Origin: Xanthomonas sp. DAR 35659
GTDB lineage: Bacteria; Pseudomonadota; Gammaproteobacteria; Xanthomonadales; Xanthomonadaceae
DNA length: 64,000 bases
Direction of reading: 5' to 3'
Assembly (NCBI RefSeq): GCF_041242975.1
Contig: NZ_CP162488.1
Span: 543,501 to 607,500 of the forward strand
In this document: positions 53,411 to 63,075 of the stretch, piece after piece
Layout: every line of letters starts with the position of its first letter
Numbering within the stretch: the first letter of the stretch is position 1
Notes under the pieces: model-generated
What the model was told of the DNA's origin: nothing
What the model saw: only the letters and a program-made list of their open reading frames with translations
Database searches by the model: none
Made by a program: the position numbers and the translations under genes

Positions 53411-55747
53411 ATGAGCGAGGCAACACACCGGCGCCCGGCGCCGGACGGTTTGCGCAAGGCGGCGCCGCTGCTGGCGCTGCTGCTGGCCATCGTGGCCGCG
53501 TGGTTCGGCTGGAGCGGCGTGCAGCAATGGCAGCATGAGCGCAGCGCGGCGGCACTGGAGCAGGCGCGCGATGCGGCCGTGGCGGAGATCTCGCGGCTGC
53601 TGGCGGCCACCAGCAAGCGCCTGGCCACGCAACTGCAACAGCCCGCGGTGCAGGCCGCGCTGGCCCGCGGCGACGCCGCGGCCGCCGCGCAGACGCTGCG
53701 CGCCGGCTGGAAGGAGGCCGAGGACGCGCAGGTGCTGCCCGCCGACCTGAGCGCCGGCTATGCCGACGCCGCCGGTTTCGGTTACGGCCGCCTGGCGTTG
53801 CTGGAGAAGGCCTTGCTGACCGACGCGGTCGCCAGCGCGGTGGTGCGCGACGGCGGCGCGGCGCGGCTGGGGCTGGCCGCGCCGGTGACCCTGGACACCG
53901 GCATGGGCGTGGCCTACCTGCGCCTGCCCTTGCGCCTGCTGACCGCGCCGGTGGCGCAGGCCGCGGTACCGGCCAGCGGCTACCTCGCCCTGCGCCAAGG
54001 TGGCTACGACGTCGTCGGCGCCGGTGATGCCGCGCTGGCCGACCATGGCGACGCGCTATCGCGCCCGATCGGCAGCAGCGGCTTGCGCATGGTCGCGGCG
54101 CTGCCCGACGCCGAGGCCGGCCCGCTCGGCCTGGATGCGCTGCCGTGCCTGATCGTCGCCGGCCTATTCGGCTTCCTGACCGTGGCGGTGTTGCTGGCCG
54201 CGCGCGGGCGCCTGCCGCGGCCGCGCCGCGCCAAGGCCGCCGCCGTGGCGACCGAGCAGGAACCCACGTTGCGGCAGAGCCTGCAGCAGCAGGGACCGCC
54301 GCCGACGCCCGAGGGCGAGACGCCGCCGCCGCCACCGCGGCCGGCGGCGACGCCGACGGTGCCGGCCGGCATCTTCCGCGCCTACGACATCCGCGGCGTG
54401 GTCGGCCGCGATCTCAGTCCGCAGGTCGCCGCGCTGATCGGCCAGGCGATCGGCGCGGTCATGCAGGAGCAGGGACTGAACGAAGTGGTGGTCGGCCGCG
54501 ACGGCCGCCTGTCGGGGCCGGAGCTGTCGGCGGCGCTGATCGAGGGCCTGCGCCGCGCCGGCTGCCACGTCACCGACATCGGCCTGGCGCCGACCCCGGT
54601 GGTGTATTTCGCCAGCTTCCACCTGCGCGCCGGCAGCTGCGTGGCGGTGACCGGCAGCCACAACCCGCCGGACTACAACGGCTTCAAGATCGTGGTCGGC
54701 GGCGAGACGCTGTCCGGCGCGTCGATCACCGACCTGTACACGCGCATCAGCGAAGGCCGCCTGCCGAGCGCGGCCGAGCCGGGGCGGCTGGAGCAGCGCG
54801 ACGTCGGCGACGACTACATCCAGCGCATCGCCGACGACGTGCAGCTGGACCGGCCGCTCAAGGTGGTCGCCGATGCCGGCAACGGCGTCGGTGGCGAACT
54901 GGCGCCGCGGCTGCTGGAGGCGATCGGCGCCGAGGTGGTGCCGCTGTACTGCGACGTCGACGGCACCTTCCCCAACCACCACCCCGATCCCAGCGAGCCG
55001 CACAACCTCGAGGACCTGATCCAGACGGTGAAGCGGTTCGACGCCGACCTGGGCATCGCCTTCGACGGCGACGCCGACCGGCTGGGCGTGGTCACCAAGG
55101 AAGGCAAGGTGATCTACGCCGACCGGTTGCTGATGCTGTTCGCGGCCGACGTGCTGCAGCGCAATCCCGGCGCGTTGGTCATCTACGACGTCAAGTGCAC
55201 CGGCAAGCTGTCGGACTACGTGCTGCGCAACGGCGGCAGCCCACTGGTGTGGAAGACCGGGCACTCGCTGATCAAGGCGAAGATGCGCGAGACCGACGCC
55301 GAACTGGCCGGCGAGATGAGCGGGCACTTCTTCTTCAAGGAGCGCTGGTACGGCTTCGACGACGGCCTGTACGCGGCGGCGCGGCTGCTGGAGATCCTGG
55401 CGCAGCGCGAGGAAAGCCCCTCGGAGGTGCTGGCGGAGCTGCCGGACAGCGTGTCCACGCCGGAGATCAAGCTACCGTTGGACGGGCAGGACGCGCCGGC
55501 GCTGATCGCGCAACTGGTGGCCGCGGCGCAGGAGGAGAATTCGCCGTTCGCCGGCGCGCGGCTGCTCACCATCGACGGCCTGCGCGCCGACTTCCCCGAC
55601 GGCTGGGGGCTGGTGCGCGCATCGAATACCACGCCGGTGCTGGTGCTGCGGTTCGAAGCCGACAGCAGCGCCGCGCTGGAGCGGATCAAGGATCTGTTCC
55701 GCAGCCAGTTGCAGGCGGTGTTGCCGTCGCTGCCGCCGGGTTTCTGA
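53411..55747 (+). CDS. algC: Membrane-anchored phosphomannomutase/phosphoglucomutase
   Basis: A 778-residue protein, about 320 residues longer than a plain PMM/PGM. The N-terminal helix (LLALLLAIVAAWFGW, residues 18-32) is followed by a periplasmic domain of about 200 residues and a second helix (LIVAGLFGFLTVAVLLAARG, residues 247-266). A Pro-rich linker then leads to the mutase: phospho-Ser in VTGSHNPPDYNGFK, Mg site DGDADRLG, sugar loop GEMSGH and phosphate loop RASNTTP. It interconverts hexose 1- and 6-phosphates for LPS and exopolysaccharide. The N-terminal part may sense an envelope signal; that is inference. Confidence 0.9.
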   Translation: MSEATHRRPAPDGLRKAAPLLALLLAIVAAWFGWSGVQQWQHERSAAALEQARDAAVAEISRLLAATSKRLATQLQQPAVQAALARGDAAAAAQTLRAGWKEAEDAQVLPADLSAGYADAAGFGYGRLALLEKALLTDAVASAVVRDGGAARLGLAAPVTLDTGMGVAYLRLPLRLLTAPVAQAAVPASGYLALRQGGYDVVGAGDAALADHGDALSRPIGSSGLRMVAALPDAEAGPLGLDALPCLIVAGLFGFLTVAVLLAARGRLPRPRRAKAAAVATEQEPTLRQSLQQQGPPPTPEGETPPPPPRPAATPTVPAGIFRAYDIRGVVGRDLSPQVAALIGQAIGAVMQEQGLNEVVVGRDGRLSGPELSAALIEGLRRAGCHVTDIGLAPTPVVYFASFHLRAGSCVAVTGSHNPPDYNGFKIVVGGETLSGASITDLYTRISEGRLPSAAEPGRLEQRDVGDDYIQRIADDVQLDRPLKVVADAGNGVGGELAPRLLEAIGAEVVPLYCDVDGTFPNHHPDPSEPHNLEDLIQTVKRFDADLGIAFDGDADRLGVVTKEGKVIYADRLLMLFAADVLQRNPGALVIYDVKCTGKLSDYVLRNGGSPLVWKTGHSLIKAKMRETDAELAGEMSGHFFFKERWYGFDDGLYAAARLLEILAQREESPSEVLAELPDSVSTPEIKLPLDGQDAPALIAQLVAAAQEENSPFAGARLLTIDGLRADFPDGWGLVRASNTTPVLVLRFEADSSAALERIKDLFRSQLQAVLPSLPPGF

Positions 55748-55762
55748 GGTCGCGGTGCGAGT

Positions 55763-56101
55763 CCGGAGCCGTCTGGCTTCCGGCCTTCGCGCGTCGCGAC
55801 CGAAGTCGCTCCCACAAGGCGCTCGCGCGCAGCCGGCCGGGTGCACTGTAGGAGGGGCTTCAGCCCCGACTGCTTCCGGAGCCGTGTGATTTCCGGCCTT
55901 CGCGCGTCGCGACTGAAGTTACTCCCATAAGACGCTCCCATGTAGCCGGATGGGTGCACTGTGGGCGGGACTTCAGCCCCGACTGCCTCCGGAGCCGCAT
56001 GCCTTCCAGCCTTCGCTCGTCGCGACTGAAGTCGCTCCCCCAAGACGCTTGCGCGCAGCCGGCCGGGTGCATTGCGGGAGAGGCTTCGGCCCCATCTTTC
56101 C
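55763..56101. repeat. 113-bp tandem repeat, three imperfect copies
   Basis: Copies begin CCGGAGCC at 55763, 55876 and 55989, so the period is 113 bases. Each holds [25 protein letters not shown] and GGGCTTCAGCCCCGACTG segments, the latter a short palindrome, and CACTGTAGGAGG in the first resembles a REP core. Copies differ by scattered substitutions. The array fills the gap between algC and the converging gene at 56153 and shows no open frame of note. Confidence 0.85.
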
Positions 56102-56152
56102 CGCCGTTTTATGCCCCGACCACCGCCACACCGGCCCAGCCCCTTGCGGCGC

Positions 56153-56812
56153 TCAGCCGCCGGCCGTCGCTGCCGCCGCCGGTCGCTTCGCCGCGCGATA
56201 GCGCTGCAAGGTGTCTTCGATTTCCTGGTTCAGGCCGAGCCGCTGCTGCTCGAAGTTCTGCTGCATGCGCAGTTGCCACAGCAAGGCGCGATGCCGCTGC
56301 TGCACATCCTCCACGATCTTGCCCGTCACCTTCTGCCCGGCCAGCTCGCGCGCGCCGGCAGTGCCGAGCAGCGCGACCAGGCCCTCGCGCAGGCTGTTGA
56401 CGTTGTAGCGCGCGGTGTTGATGTTGTTGTCGACGATGCCGATGCGTTCGGAAAACACCCGGCGCAGCTCTTCCTCGGTCTGGAACGATAGCAGCAGCGC
56501 CTGGTCAGTGCGCTTGCGCGTCTCCAGCGCGGCTTGATCGGCGCGCTGTTGCGCGGCGTCGGCCGCGGCCGCGGCGCGCTCCTCCGGGCTCAGTGCGCGG
56601 CCGACCGCGCCACTGCGCAGCCCGCTCTTGGCATTGAATTCGTCGCGCGCCTGGTTCACCGCTTCCGGCGGCAGCGCATCGCTGCACACACGCTGCCCGC
56701 CCTGGTTCCAGCAGTACAGCTTTTTCGACGCCGCCGGCTGCGCGGCCGCCGGCAGCGCCAGCAAGGCGAGCAGGGCCGGCAAGGCGCAGGCCCGGAGTCG
56801 TTGGATCGGCAT
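56153..56812 (-). CDS. Secreted DUF4124-type coiled-coil protein
   Basis: A 219-residue exported protein. After a signal peptide (MPIQRLRACALPALLALLALPAAA) comes KKLYCWNQGGQRVCSDALPPEAV, which resembles the DUF4124 module, with two cysteines likely in a disulfide. A long helical, charged region follows (SPEERAAAAADAAQQRADQAALETRKRTDQ and VTGKIVEDVQQRHRALLWQLRMQQNFEQQRLG). The function is unknown. It lies 17 bases downstream of pyrE on the same strand. Confidence 0.75.
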   Translation of the reverse strand: MPIQRLRACALPALLALLALPAAAQPAASKKLYCWNQGGQRVCSDALPPEAVNQARDEFNAKSGLRSGAVGRALSPEERAAAAADAAQQRADQAALETRKRTDQALLLSFQTEEELRRVFSERIGIVDNNINTARYNVNSLREGLVALLGTAGARELAGQKVTGKIVEDVQQRHRALLWQLRMQQNFEQQRLGLNQEIEDTLQRYRAAKRPAAAATAGG

Positions 56813-56829
56813 GTGGCAGCCCCCTGCTG

Positions 56830-57489
56830 TCAGCCTGTCGGATCGTTGCCGTAGCGTGCCCGGTAGGCCAGCAGCGGTTCGCGGAAGCCGACAAGGTCTG
56901 CGTTTCCGTCGATGAATGCAAGCAGGTCGCCCAGATGCGCGACCGACACCACAGGAACGCCGGCCTCGGCCGCCACCGCCTGCGCCGCCGAGCGCCGGTC
57001 GTGCTCGCCGGCGATCTCCTGTCGGTCCAGCGCGACCAGGATGCCCGCGGGGAGGCCGCCGGCCTCGCGGATGATCGCCAGCGCCTCGCGGATCGCGGTG
57101 CCGGCGGTGATCACGTCGTCCACGATCAGCACCCGGCGCCCGGCCAGCGGCGCGCCGATCAGGCTGCCGCCCTCGCCATGCGCCTTGGCCTCCTTGCGGT
57201 TGAACGCCAGCGGCAGGTTGCGGTCGCGCTGCGCGTACTCGCAGGCCAGCGCGGTCGCCAGCGGGATGCCCTTGTAGGCCGGGCCGAACAGCAGGTCGAA
57301 GTCGAGCCCGGCCGCGTCGGCCGCATCGGCGTAGCACGCCGCCAGGCGCACCATCGCCGCGCCGGCATCGAAGCGCCCGGCATTGAAGAAGTACGGGCTC
57401 AGGCGCCCGGACTTGAGCGTGAATTCGCCGAAGCGCAGCGCCTGCGCGTCCAGGGCCAGTTGCAGGAAGCGTTGCCGGTAGTCGGTCAT
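56830..57489 (-). CDS. pyrE: Orotate phosphoribosyltransferase
   Basis: A 219-residue PRTase with the PRPP motif VLIVDDVITAGTAIREAL, the flexible loop AFNRKEAKAHGEGGSLIGA and LLFGPAYKGIPLATALA. It makes OMP in pyrimidine synthesis. ATG at 57489 (MTDYRQRFLQLALDAQALRFGEF) is typical. Upstream of the start there is an ATTCCCC-type repeat and no purine-rich ribosome site, which is unusual. Confidence 0.94.
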   Translation of the reverse strand: MTDYRQRFLQLALDAQALRFGEFTLKSGRLSPYFFNAGRFDAGAAMVRLAACYADAADAAGLDFDLLFGPAYKGIPLATALACEYAQRDRNLPLAFNRKEAKAHGEGGSLIGAPLAGRRVLIVDDVITAGTAIREALAIIREAGGLPAGILVALDRQEIAGEHDRRSAAQAVAAEAGVPVVSVAHLGDLLAFIDGNADLVGFREPLLAYRARYGNDPTG

Positions 57490-57616
57490 TGGGGAGCCGG
57501 GAATGGGGAAAGGGGAATCGGGAATGGTGAAAAGCATAGCGGTTGTTCCGTCTTACCGGTCCCACTGGAGTACGCTTTGCCGATTCCCTATTCCCCTTTC
57601 CCCATTCCCGGCTCCC
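57490..57616. repeat. Inverted ATTCCCC-type repeat between pyrE and xthA
   Basis: Left arm 57491-57527 (GGGGAGCCGGGAATGGGG...) and right arm 57581-57616 (...CCCCATTCCCGGCTCCC) form a near-perfect inverted pair of about 36 bases around a 53-base centre. Each arm runs up to a start codon, pyrE on the left and xthA on the right, so both genes have a pyrimidine-rich 5' leader and no Shine-Dalgarno sequence. Confidence 0.85.
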
Positions 57617-58417
57617 ATGCGCATCATCAGCTTCAACGCCAACGGCCTGCGTTCGGCCGCGACCAAGGGCTTCTTCGAGTGGTTTTCCGGCCAGCACGCC
57701 GACGTGCTGTGCGTGCAGGAGACCAAGGCGCAGGAGCATCAGCTCGCCGGGCCGGCGTTCCTGCCGGACGGCTATCGCGCCTGGTTCCGCGACGCCAGCA
57801 CCAAGAAGGGCTACAGCGGCGTGGCCATCTACAGCAAGCGCGAGCCCGACGAGGTGCGCACCGCGCTGGGCTGGCCCGAGTTCGACGAGGAGGGCCGCTA
57901 CCTGGAGGCGCGCTTCGGCAACCTCAGCGTGGTCTCGTTCTACATTCCCTCCGGCTCCTCGGGCGAGCTGCGCCAGGGCTACAAGTTCCAGGTCATGGAC
58001 TGGCTGCGGCCGATCCTGGTGGAGTGGCTGCATAGCGGCCGCGACTACGTGCTGTGCGGCGACTGGAACATCGTGCGCTCGGCGCTGGACATCAAGAACT
58101 GGAAGTCCAACCAGAAGAACTCCGGCTGCCTGCCGGCCGAGCGCGACTGGCTCAACGGCCTGTGCGCCGATCGCGCCGAGGACGCCGACCCGGCCAGCGG
58201 CCGCGGCTGGGTCGACGCCTATCGCGCGCTGCACCCCGATGGCCAGGACTACACCTGGTGGAGCAACCGCGGCGCGGCGCGCGCCAACGACGTCGGTTGG
58301 CGCATCGACTACCAGTTCGTCACTCCGTCGCTGCGCGAGCGCCTGCAGGGCTGTTCGATCTACACCGCGCAGCGCTTCTCCGACCATGCGCCGTTCGTGG
58401 TGGACTACGCGCCATGA
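57617..58417 (+). CDS. xthA: Exodeoxyribonuclease III
   Basis: A 266-residue AP endonuclease/exonuclease of the ExoIII family. The metal and catalytic residues are in ISFNANGLRSA (Asn), CVQETKAQ (Glu), VLCGDWNIVRSALDIKNW (Asp, Asn), YTWWSNRGAARANDVGWRIDYQFV (Trp, Asp) and FSDHAPFVVDY (Asp-His). It processes abasic sites in base-excision repair. The start abuts an ATTCCCC repeat. The stop overlaps the ampG start. Confidence 0.93.
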   Translation: MRIISFNANGLRSAATKGFFEWFSGQHADVLCVQETKAQEHQLAGPAFLPDGYRAWFRDASTKKGYSGVAIYSKREPDEVRTALGWPEFDEEGRYLEARFGNLSVVSFYIPSGSSGELRQGYKFQVMDWLRPILVEWLHSGRDYVLCGDWNIVRSALDIKNWKSNQKNSGCLPAERDWLNGLCADRAEDADPASGRGWVDAYRALHPDGQDYTWWSNRGAARANDVGWRIDYQFVTPSLRERLQGCSIYTAQRFSDHAPFVVDYAP

Positions 58418-59787
58418 GCGAGGCCGCCAAGCCGCGCCGCTCCTGGCAACAGGTGCTGGCCAATCTGCGCGAGCCCAAGGTACTGGCGATGCTGCTGCTG
58501 GGCTTCAGTTCCGGCCTGCCGCTGTACCTGGTCGGCAACACGCTCGGCTTCTGGATGCGCAAGGAAGGCGCCGAACTGAGCACCATCGGCTTCCTGTCCT
58601 GGGCGGGCCTGGCCTACTCGATGAAGTTCCTGTGGGCGCCGATCGTCGACAAGACCGACGTGCCGCTGCTGGGCCGGCTCGGCCGCCGCCGCGGCTGGAT
58701 GCTGCTGTCGCAGGTGGTGGTAGCGGTGGGCCTGGTCGGCATGGCGCTGATCCAGCCCAAGGGCGGCAGCGTGCTGATCTTCGGCGTGGCCTGGGAACAC
58801 ATCGCCGTGTTCGGGGCGATGGCGGTCGTGGTCGCCTTCGCTTCCTCGACCCAGGACATCGTGATCGACGCCTGGCGCATCGAGATCGCCGACAACAGCG
58901 AACAGCTCGGCCTGCTGACCTCGTCCTCGGCGCTGGGCTATCGCTCCGCGCTGCTGGTCACCGACGCCCTGATCCTGATGATCGCCGCGCGGGTCGGCTG
59001 GCAGGTCTCCTACGAGGCGATGGCGGTGCTGATGGCGGTGGGCGTGGTCGCGGTGCTGATGGCGCGCGAGCCGGCGCGCGAGGTGCTCGCGGTGCAGGCC
59101 CAGGCGGCGCGGCTATGGACGCCGCGCGGCCTGTTCGACGCGGTGATCGGACCGTTCGTGGCCTTCTTTCGCGAACACCGCAGCGCCGCGATCCTGATCC
59201 TGCTGGCGATCAGCGTCTATCGCCTGGCGGATTTCGTGATGGGCCCGATGGCCAACCCGTTCTACGTCGACCTCGGCCTGTCCGAGGACACCGTCGGCGC
59301 CGTGCGCGGGTCGGTGGGCCTGGTGGCCACCTTCGTCGGCATCGCCGCCGCCGGCCTGGTGTCGGTGCGCTGGGGCGTGCTGGTGGCGTTGCTGGTCGGC
59401 GCGGTCCTGGGCCCGTGTTCGAACCTCGCGTTCGCCTGGCTGGCGTACGACGGCGCCGACCTGCCGCGCTTCGCAACCGCGATGGCGATCGACAACTTCG
59501 CCAGCGGCTTCGCCGGCACGGCCCTGATCGCCTACATGTCCAGCCTGACCAGCATCGGCTACACCGCCACCCAGTACGCGCTGCTCAGTTCGTTCTACGC
59601 CATGCCCGGCAAGGCGCTGAAAGGCTTTTCCGGCTGGTGGGTGCAGACCCTGGCGCAGGGGCGCACGCTGCTGGACGGGTATGCGCTGTTCTTCATCGGC
59701 ACCGCGCTGATGGCGATCCCGGTGGTGATCCTGTGTGTCTTGCTGATCGTGCAGCAGCGCCGTCGCGCCGTCGCCGCCCCGTCCTGA
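58414..59787 (+). CDS. ampG: AmpG-family muropeptide permease
   Basis: A 457-residue MFS transporter with about 12-14 helices. AmpG-type features include LLLGFSSGLPLYLVGNTLGFWM, AYSMKFLWAPIVDK, FASSTQDIVIDAWRIEI and LIAYMSSLTSIGYTATQYALLSSFY. It imports anhydromuropeptides from the periplasm for recycling. anmK, which acts on the recycled anhydro-MurNAc, lies 430 bases downstream on the other strand. It is translationally coupled to xthA. Confidence 0.9.
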   Translation: MSEAAKPRRSWQQVLANLREPKVLAMLLLGFSSGLPLYLVGNTLGFWMRKEGAELSTIGFLSWAGLAYSMKFLWAPIVDKTDVPLLGRLGRRRGWMLLSQVVVAVGLVGMALIQPKGGSVLIFGVAWEHIAVFGAMAVVVAFASSTQDIVIDAWRIEIADNSEQLGLLTSSSALGYRSALLVTDALILMIAARVGWQVSYEAMAVLMAVGVVAVLMAREPAREVLAVQAQAARLWTPRGLFDAVIGPFVAFFREHRSAAILILLAISVYRLADFVMGPMANPFYVDLGLSEDTVGAVRGSVGLVATFVGIAAAGLVSVRWGVLVALLVGAVLGPCSNLAFAWLAYDGADLPRFATAMAIDNFASGFAGTALIAYMSSLTSIGYTATQYALLSSFYAMPGKALKGFSGWWVQTLAQGRTLLDGYALFFIGTALMAIPVVILCVLLIVQQRRRAVAAPS

Positions 59788-59933
59788 TCGGGGCCGGTGG
59801 CCTTGCCGGAGGGGCGAGGTCGCGTCCCCGCCATCCACCGCCATGGCCGACGCCTCGATTGAAAGCCCGCCACGAGTTGCGGATGATGGGCGGCGGCGCA
59901 TGGGGTGCGCCGCCGTCCGAGCCGGGAGTGCGC

Positions 59934-60161
59934 ATGACCGATCTGCTGTTGCGCGACATCGACCCCATCCTGGTCGATCGCATCCGACGCATTGCTGTGG
60001 CGCGCGGCTGGACCCAGCACCAGACCGTGCTCAGCCTGATCGAGCAGGGCCTGTTCGCCAGCGAGCACGAAGTGCGCAGCGGCTTCGAGAACCCGGAAGT
60101 GGACGCCTTGTCCGAAGCGATCGCGGCGCTGCGCGAACTGCCGGCCGGCGCCGGTTTCTGA
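59934..60161 (+). CDS. Small RHH-like DNA-binding protein
   Basis: A 75-residue protein, MTDLLLRDIDPILVDRIRRIAVARGWTQHQTVLSLIEQGLF, with the beta-strand-helix-helix pattern of Arc/FitA-type ribbon-helix-helix proteins. A tail of about 30 residues rich in Glu and Ala follows. No toxin gene lies next to it, so it is not an obvious antitoxin. ATG at 59934 is favoured; the frame opens further upstream without a ribosome site. Possible regulator of the ampG-anmK neighbourhood; this is inference. Confidence 0.65.
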   Translation: MTDLLLRDIDPILVDRIRRIAVARGWTQHQTVLSLIEQGLFASEHEVRSGFENPEVDALSEAIAALRELPAGAGF

Positions 60162-60218
60162 GCCGCGTGCAGCGTCCCGCGGCCGCGGCGAACCGGCCCA
60201 GGCCGCGTGGCGGCCCCA

Positions 60219-61349
60219 TCACGCCAGGTGGATCGCGCCCAGGATGCGCGGCCCGCGCGCGCCGCTGACCGAGGGCAGATTGCCGGGCAGGCCGGCCAGG
60301 GTCTGCCGCGCCAGCCAGGCGAAGCCCATCGCCTCCACGTAGTCCGGATCCAGGCCCATCGCCTGGGTCGACAGCACCTGCACCCCGGGCAGCCGTGCCT
60401 GCAGCCGCGCCAGCAGCACCGGGTTGTGCACGCCGCCGCCGCACACCAGCAGTTGTCGGGTCGCCGGCTGCTGCGCCAGCAACGCATCGGCGACGGTGGC
60501 TGCGGTCAGTTCCAGCAAGGTCGCCTGCACGGACGCGGCCGGACGCGCGGTCGGTTCCAGCAGCGTGTCCACCCAGCGCAGGTGGAACTGCTCGCGGCCG
60601 GTGCTCTTGGGCGGGGCCAGCGCGAACCAGGGATCGGCCAGCAGGCGCTGCAGCAGGCCATCGTCGACCTGGCCGCTGGCGGCGAAAGCGCCGCCGGCGT
60701 CGTAGGGCTGGCCCAGGTGGCGCTGGCACCAGGCATCGAGCAGGGCGTTGGCCGGTCCGGTATCGAAGCCGCGCACGGGGCCGTGCGCCGGCAATAGGGT
60801 CAGGTTGCCGATCCCGCCCAGGTTCAACACCGCGCGATCCTCGTGCGCCGCGCCGAGCATGGCCGCATGGAAGGCCGGCATCAGCGGCGCGCCGTGCCCG
60901 CCGGCGGCGACGTCGCGGCGGCGGAAGTCGCACACGGTGGCGATGCCGGTCAGCTCGGCGATGCGGTTGCCGTCGCCCAGTTGCCAGGTGAAGGCCGGGT
61001 CGGCCAGCGGCCGGTGGCGCACGGTCTGGCCGTGCGAGCCGATCGCGCGCACCGCCGCGGGTGCGACCCCGGCCTCCTCGAGCAGGCGCAGCGCGGCCTC
61101 GGCGAAGGCGATCGCCACCTCCGCGTCGAGCCGGCCCAGCGTGTCCAGCGAATCGATGTCGCCGCCTTCGCCCAGCGCGATCAGCGCCTCGCGCTGCGGC
61201 GCCGGCCAGGCGTAGGTGCGGCCCAGCTGCAGATGCGCGCCGCCATCGGCCGCAAAGCGCACCAACGCCGCGTCGATGCCGTCGGCGCTGGTGCCGGACA
61301 TCAGGCCCAGGAACAGGGCGGTGTCGTCGTGGGTGGTCGGGTCGGGCAT
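60219..61349 (-). CDS. anmK: Anhydro-N-acetylmuramic acid kinase
   Basis: A 376-residue AnmK of normal length. The ATP-site motif [19 protein letters not shown] is at the N-terminus, the catalytic Asp lies in [13 protein letters not shown], and [13 protein letters not shown] and [12 protein letters not shown] complete the fold. It converts anhydro-MurNAc to MurNAc-6-phosphate in peptidoglycan recycling, the step after AmpG import. It precedes the M23 peptidase gene on the same strand. Confidence 0.94.
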   Translation of the reverse strand: MPDPTTHDDTALFLGLMSGTSADGIDAALVRFAADGGAHLQLGRTYAWPAPQREALIALGEGGDIDSLDTLGRLDAEVAIAFAEAALRLLEEAGVAPAAVRAIGSHGQTVRHRPLADPAFTWQLGDGNRIAELTGIATVCDFRRRDVAAGGHGAPLMPAFHAAMLGAAHEDRAVLNLGGIGNLTLLPAHGPVRGFDTGPANALLDAWCQRHLGQPYDAGGAFAASGQVDDGLLQRLLADPWFALAPPKSTGREQFHLRWVDTLLEPTARPAASVQATLLELTAATVADALLAQQPATRQLLVCGGGVHNPVLLARLQARLPGVQVLSTQAMGLDPDYVEAMGFAWLARQTLAGLPGNLPSVSGARGPRILGAIHLA

Positions 61350-61440
61350 GCGGCGGGCCTTGGCAGCGGTCAGCGCCGCAGCGTGGGCGAGGGGCGACGG
61401 CGCGTCAATCCGCGCCGCCGCACCGAATGCGGCATGCGCC

Positions 61441-62907
61441 TCAGCCGGCGTCGCTGGACTGCGCCGGCTTGGCCGAGGCGACGGTCTTCTTCTTTTTCGC
61501 CGTCTCGTTCTTCGCCGGCGCGGCGTCGGCGTAGATCAGCTTCTCCACGCGCTGGATGCGCGCCAGCGCCGGCGAGGTCTGCGCGCGGAACGCGGCCAGC
61601 TCGGCGCCGGCCAGCGGGGTCGGCGGCGGCATCGTCACCGAGGCCGGGTTGCGTTGCGCGCCGTCCACGCGGAATTCGTAGTGCAGGTGCGGGCCGGTGG
61701 CCATGCCGGTCATGCCGACGTAGCCGATCACGGTGCCCTGGTTGATGCGCTGGCCGGCCTTGATGCCGCCGAACCGCGACATGTGCCCGTACAGCGTGCT
61801 GTAGCCCTTGCCGTGATCGAGGATCACCACGTTGCCGTAGCCGCGCTGGGTGCCGACGAATTGCACCTTCGCATCGCCGGCGGCCATGATCGGCGTGCCC
61901 GACGGCGCCGCGTAGTCGATGCCCTTGTGCATGCGCATGGTGCCCAGCACCGGATGCTTGCGCGCGCCGAAGGTCGAACTGATGCGGCTGTAGGACACCG
62001 GCATGCGGATGAAGCTCTTCTTCAGCGGCCGCCCGGTGACGTCGAAGTACTCGGCCGGCTTGCCGTTCTGTTCGAAGCGGAACCCGCTGTAGGTCTTGCC
62101 GCGGGTGGTGAAGGTCGCCGCCAGGATCTTGCTGGTGTCGATGCGCTCGCCTTCGCGCCAGGTCTCGTCCATCACCACGCTGAAGCGGTCGCCCGGCTGC
62201 AGGTCCTTGTCGAAGTCGATGTCGTACTTGAAGATCTCGTCGGTCATCGTCGCGATCGCCGACGGCGACAGCCCGGCCTTGCGCGCGGCCACGTACAGCG
62301 AACTGGTGATCTCGCCGCTGATGACCGCGGTGCGGGTGCTGGTCTCGCGCTCGGTCACCTTCTCGCGGATGTCGTCGCCGAGCAACGACAGTTCCACGCG
62401 GTGGGTAGCGTCGCGGTCGAAGCGGATGCCGCGCAGGCTGCCGGCCACCGGCAGATCGAAGGCGATTTCGGCGCCGGGGCGCAGCTTGGTCAGCGCCTCG
62501 CGCGTGCCCGGGTGGTCGAGTACCTGGTGCATCACCGTGGCCGGGATGTTCAGCTGCTCGAACACCGCGCCCAGGGTCTGCCCGGGCTGGATGCGCACCA
62601 CCTGCCAGCTGTCGCCGGCCACGCCCTGCTGCTGGGCCAGCGAGATCGGCGGCAACGGCAGCGCCAGCGTCGCGTGCGTGGTCTGCAGCGGCACGTCGAT
62701 GGCATTGGAGAAGCCGGGCACGATCGTCGCCACCAGTGCGCCGATGGTGGCGAACAGGCTGGCGTGGATCCAGTGGCGGCGCGTCCAGCGGCCGGCCGGG
62801 AGATGTTGCGTCAACTGCCGATGCAGTGCGGTGTCGTGAAGGACATGGAGCCGTTCCTGGAAGCGCTGCTTGCGTGCGCGTTCCTGTTCGCTTTCGCTGT
62901 TCTGCAT
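61441..62907 (-). CDS. M23 metallopeptidase with OapA/LysM-like region
   Basis: A 488-residue membrane-bound peptidoglycan hydrolase. A cytoplasmic basic N-terminus ([16 protein letters not shown]) precedes a membrane helix near residue 55 ([18 protein letters not shown]). A LysM/OapA-type region follows ([23 protein letters not shown]). The C-terminal LytM domain has the zinc ligands in [20 protein letters not shown] and [10 protein letters not shown]. It resembles MepM-type DD-endopeptidases. The ATG at 62907 is preferred over a TTG one codon upstream. It has a good promoter at 62952-62980 and lies 92 bases upstream of anmK. Confidence 0.9.
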   Translation of the reverse strand: MQNSESEQERARKQRFQERLHVLHDTALHRQLTQHLPAGRWTRRHWIHASLFATIGALVATIVPGFSNAIDVPLQTTHATLALPLPPISLAQQQGVAGDSWQVVRIQPGQTLGAVFEQLNIPATVMHQVLDHPGTREALTKLRPGAEIAFDLPVAGSLRGIRFDRDATHRVELSLLGDDIREKVTERETSTRTAVISGEITSSLYVAARKAGLSPSAIATMTDEIFKYDIDFDKDLQPGDRFSVVMDETWREGERIDTSKILAATFTTRGKTYSGFRFEQNGKPAEYFDVTGRPLKKSFIRMPVSYSRISSTFGARKHPVLGTMRMHKGIDYAAPSGTPIMAAGDAKVQFVGTQRGYGNVVILDHGKGYSTLYGHMSRFGGIKAGQRINQGTVIGYVGMTGMATGPHLHYEFRVDGAQRNPASVTMPPPTPLAGAELAAFRAQTSPALARIQRVEKLIYADAAPAKNETAKKKKTVASAKPAQSSDAG

Positions 62908-62951
62908 CAAGTCGTCCTCGCGAGCCCGAAGCGCGAGCTCAAAACTCGGCT

Positions 62952-62980
62952 ACCATAAACATCGATCAACAGCGCGTCAA
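62952..62980 (-). promoter_or_regulatory. Sigma-70 promoter of the M23 peptidase gene
   Basis: On the minus strand TTGACG (62980-62975) and TATGGT (62957-62952) are separated by exactly 17 bases. Transcription would start near 62945, leaving a leader of about 38 bases before the ATG at 62907. Confidence 0.6.
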
Positions 62981-63075
62981 ACCATTGAACCGGCTCGGGT
63001 TTTCGCCGGACGCACGGTTAACTTGCACTTAACGCCATTCATGTTGCTTGACCGCAACCCGTCGGAGTTCCGTCT

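Noticed and set aside
59934..60161. Toxin-antitoxin module at the RHH-like protein
   Set aside because: No toxin-sized partner frame is adjacent on either strand.
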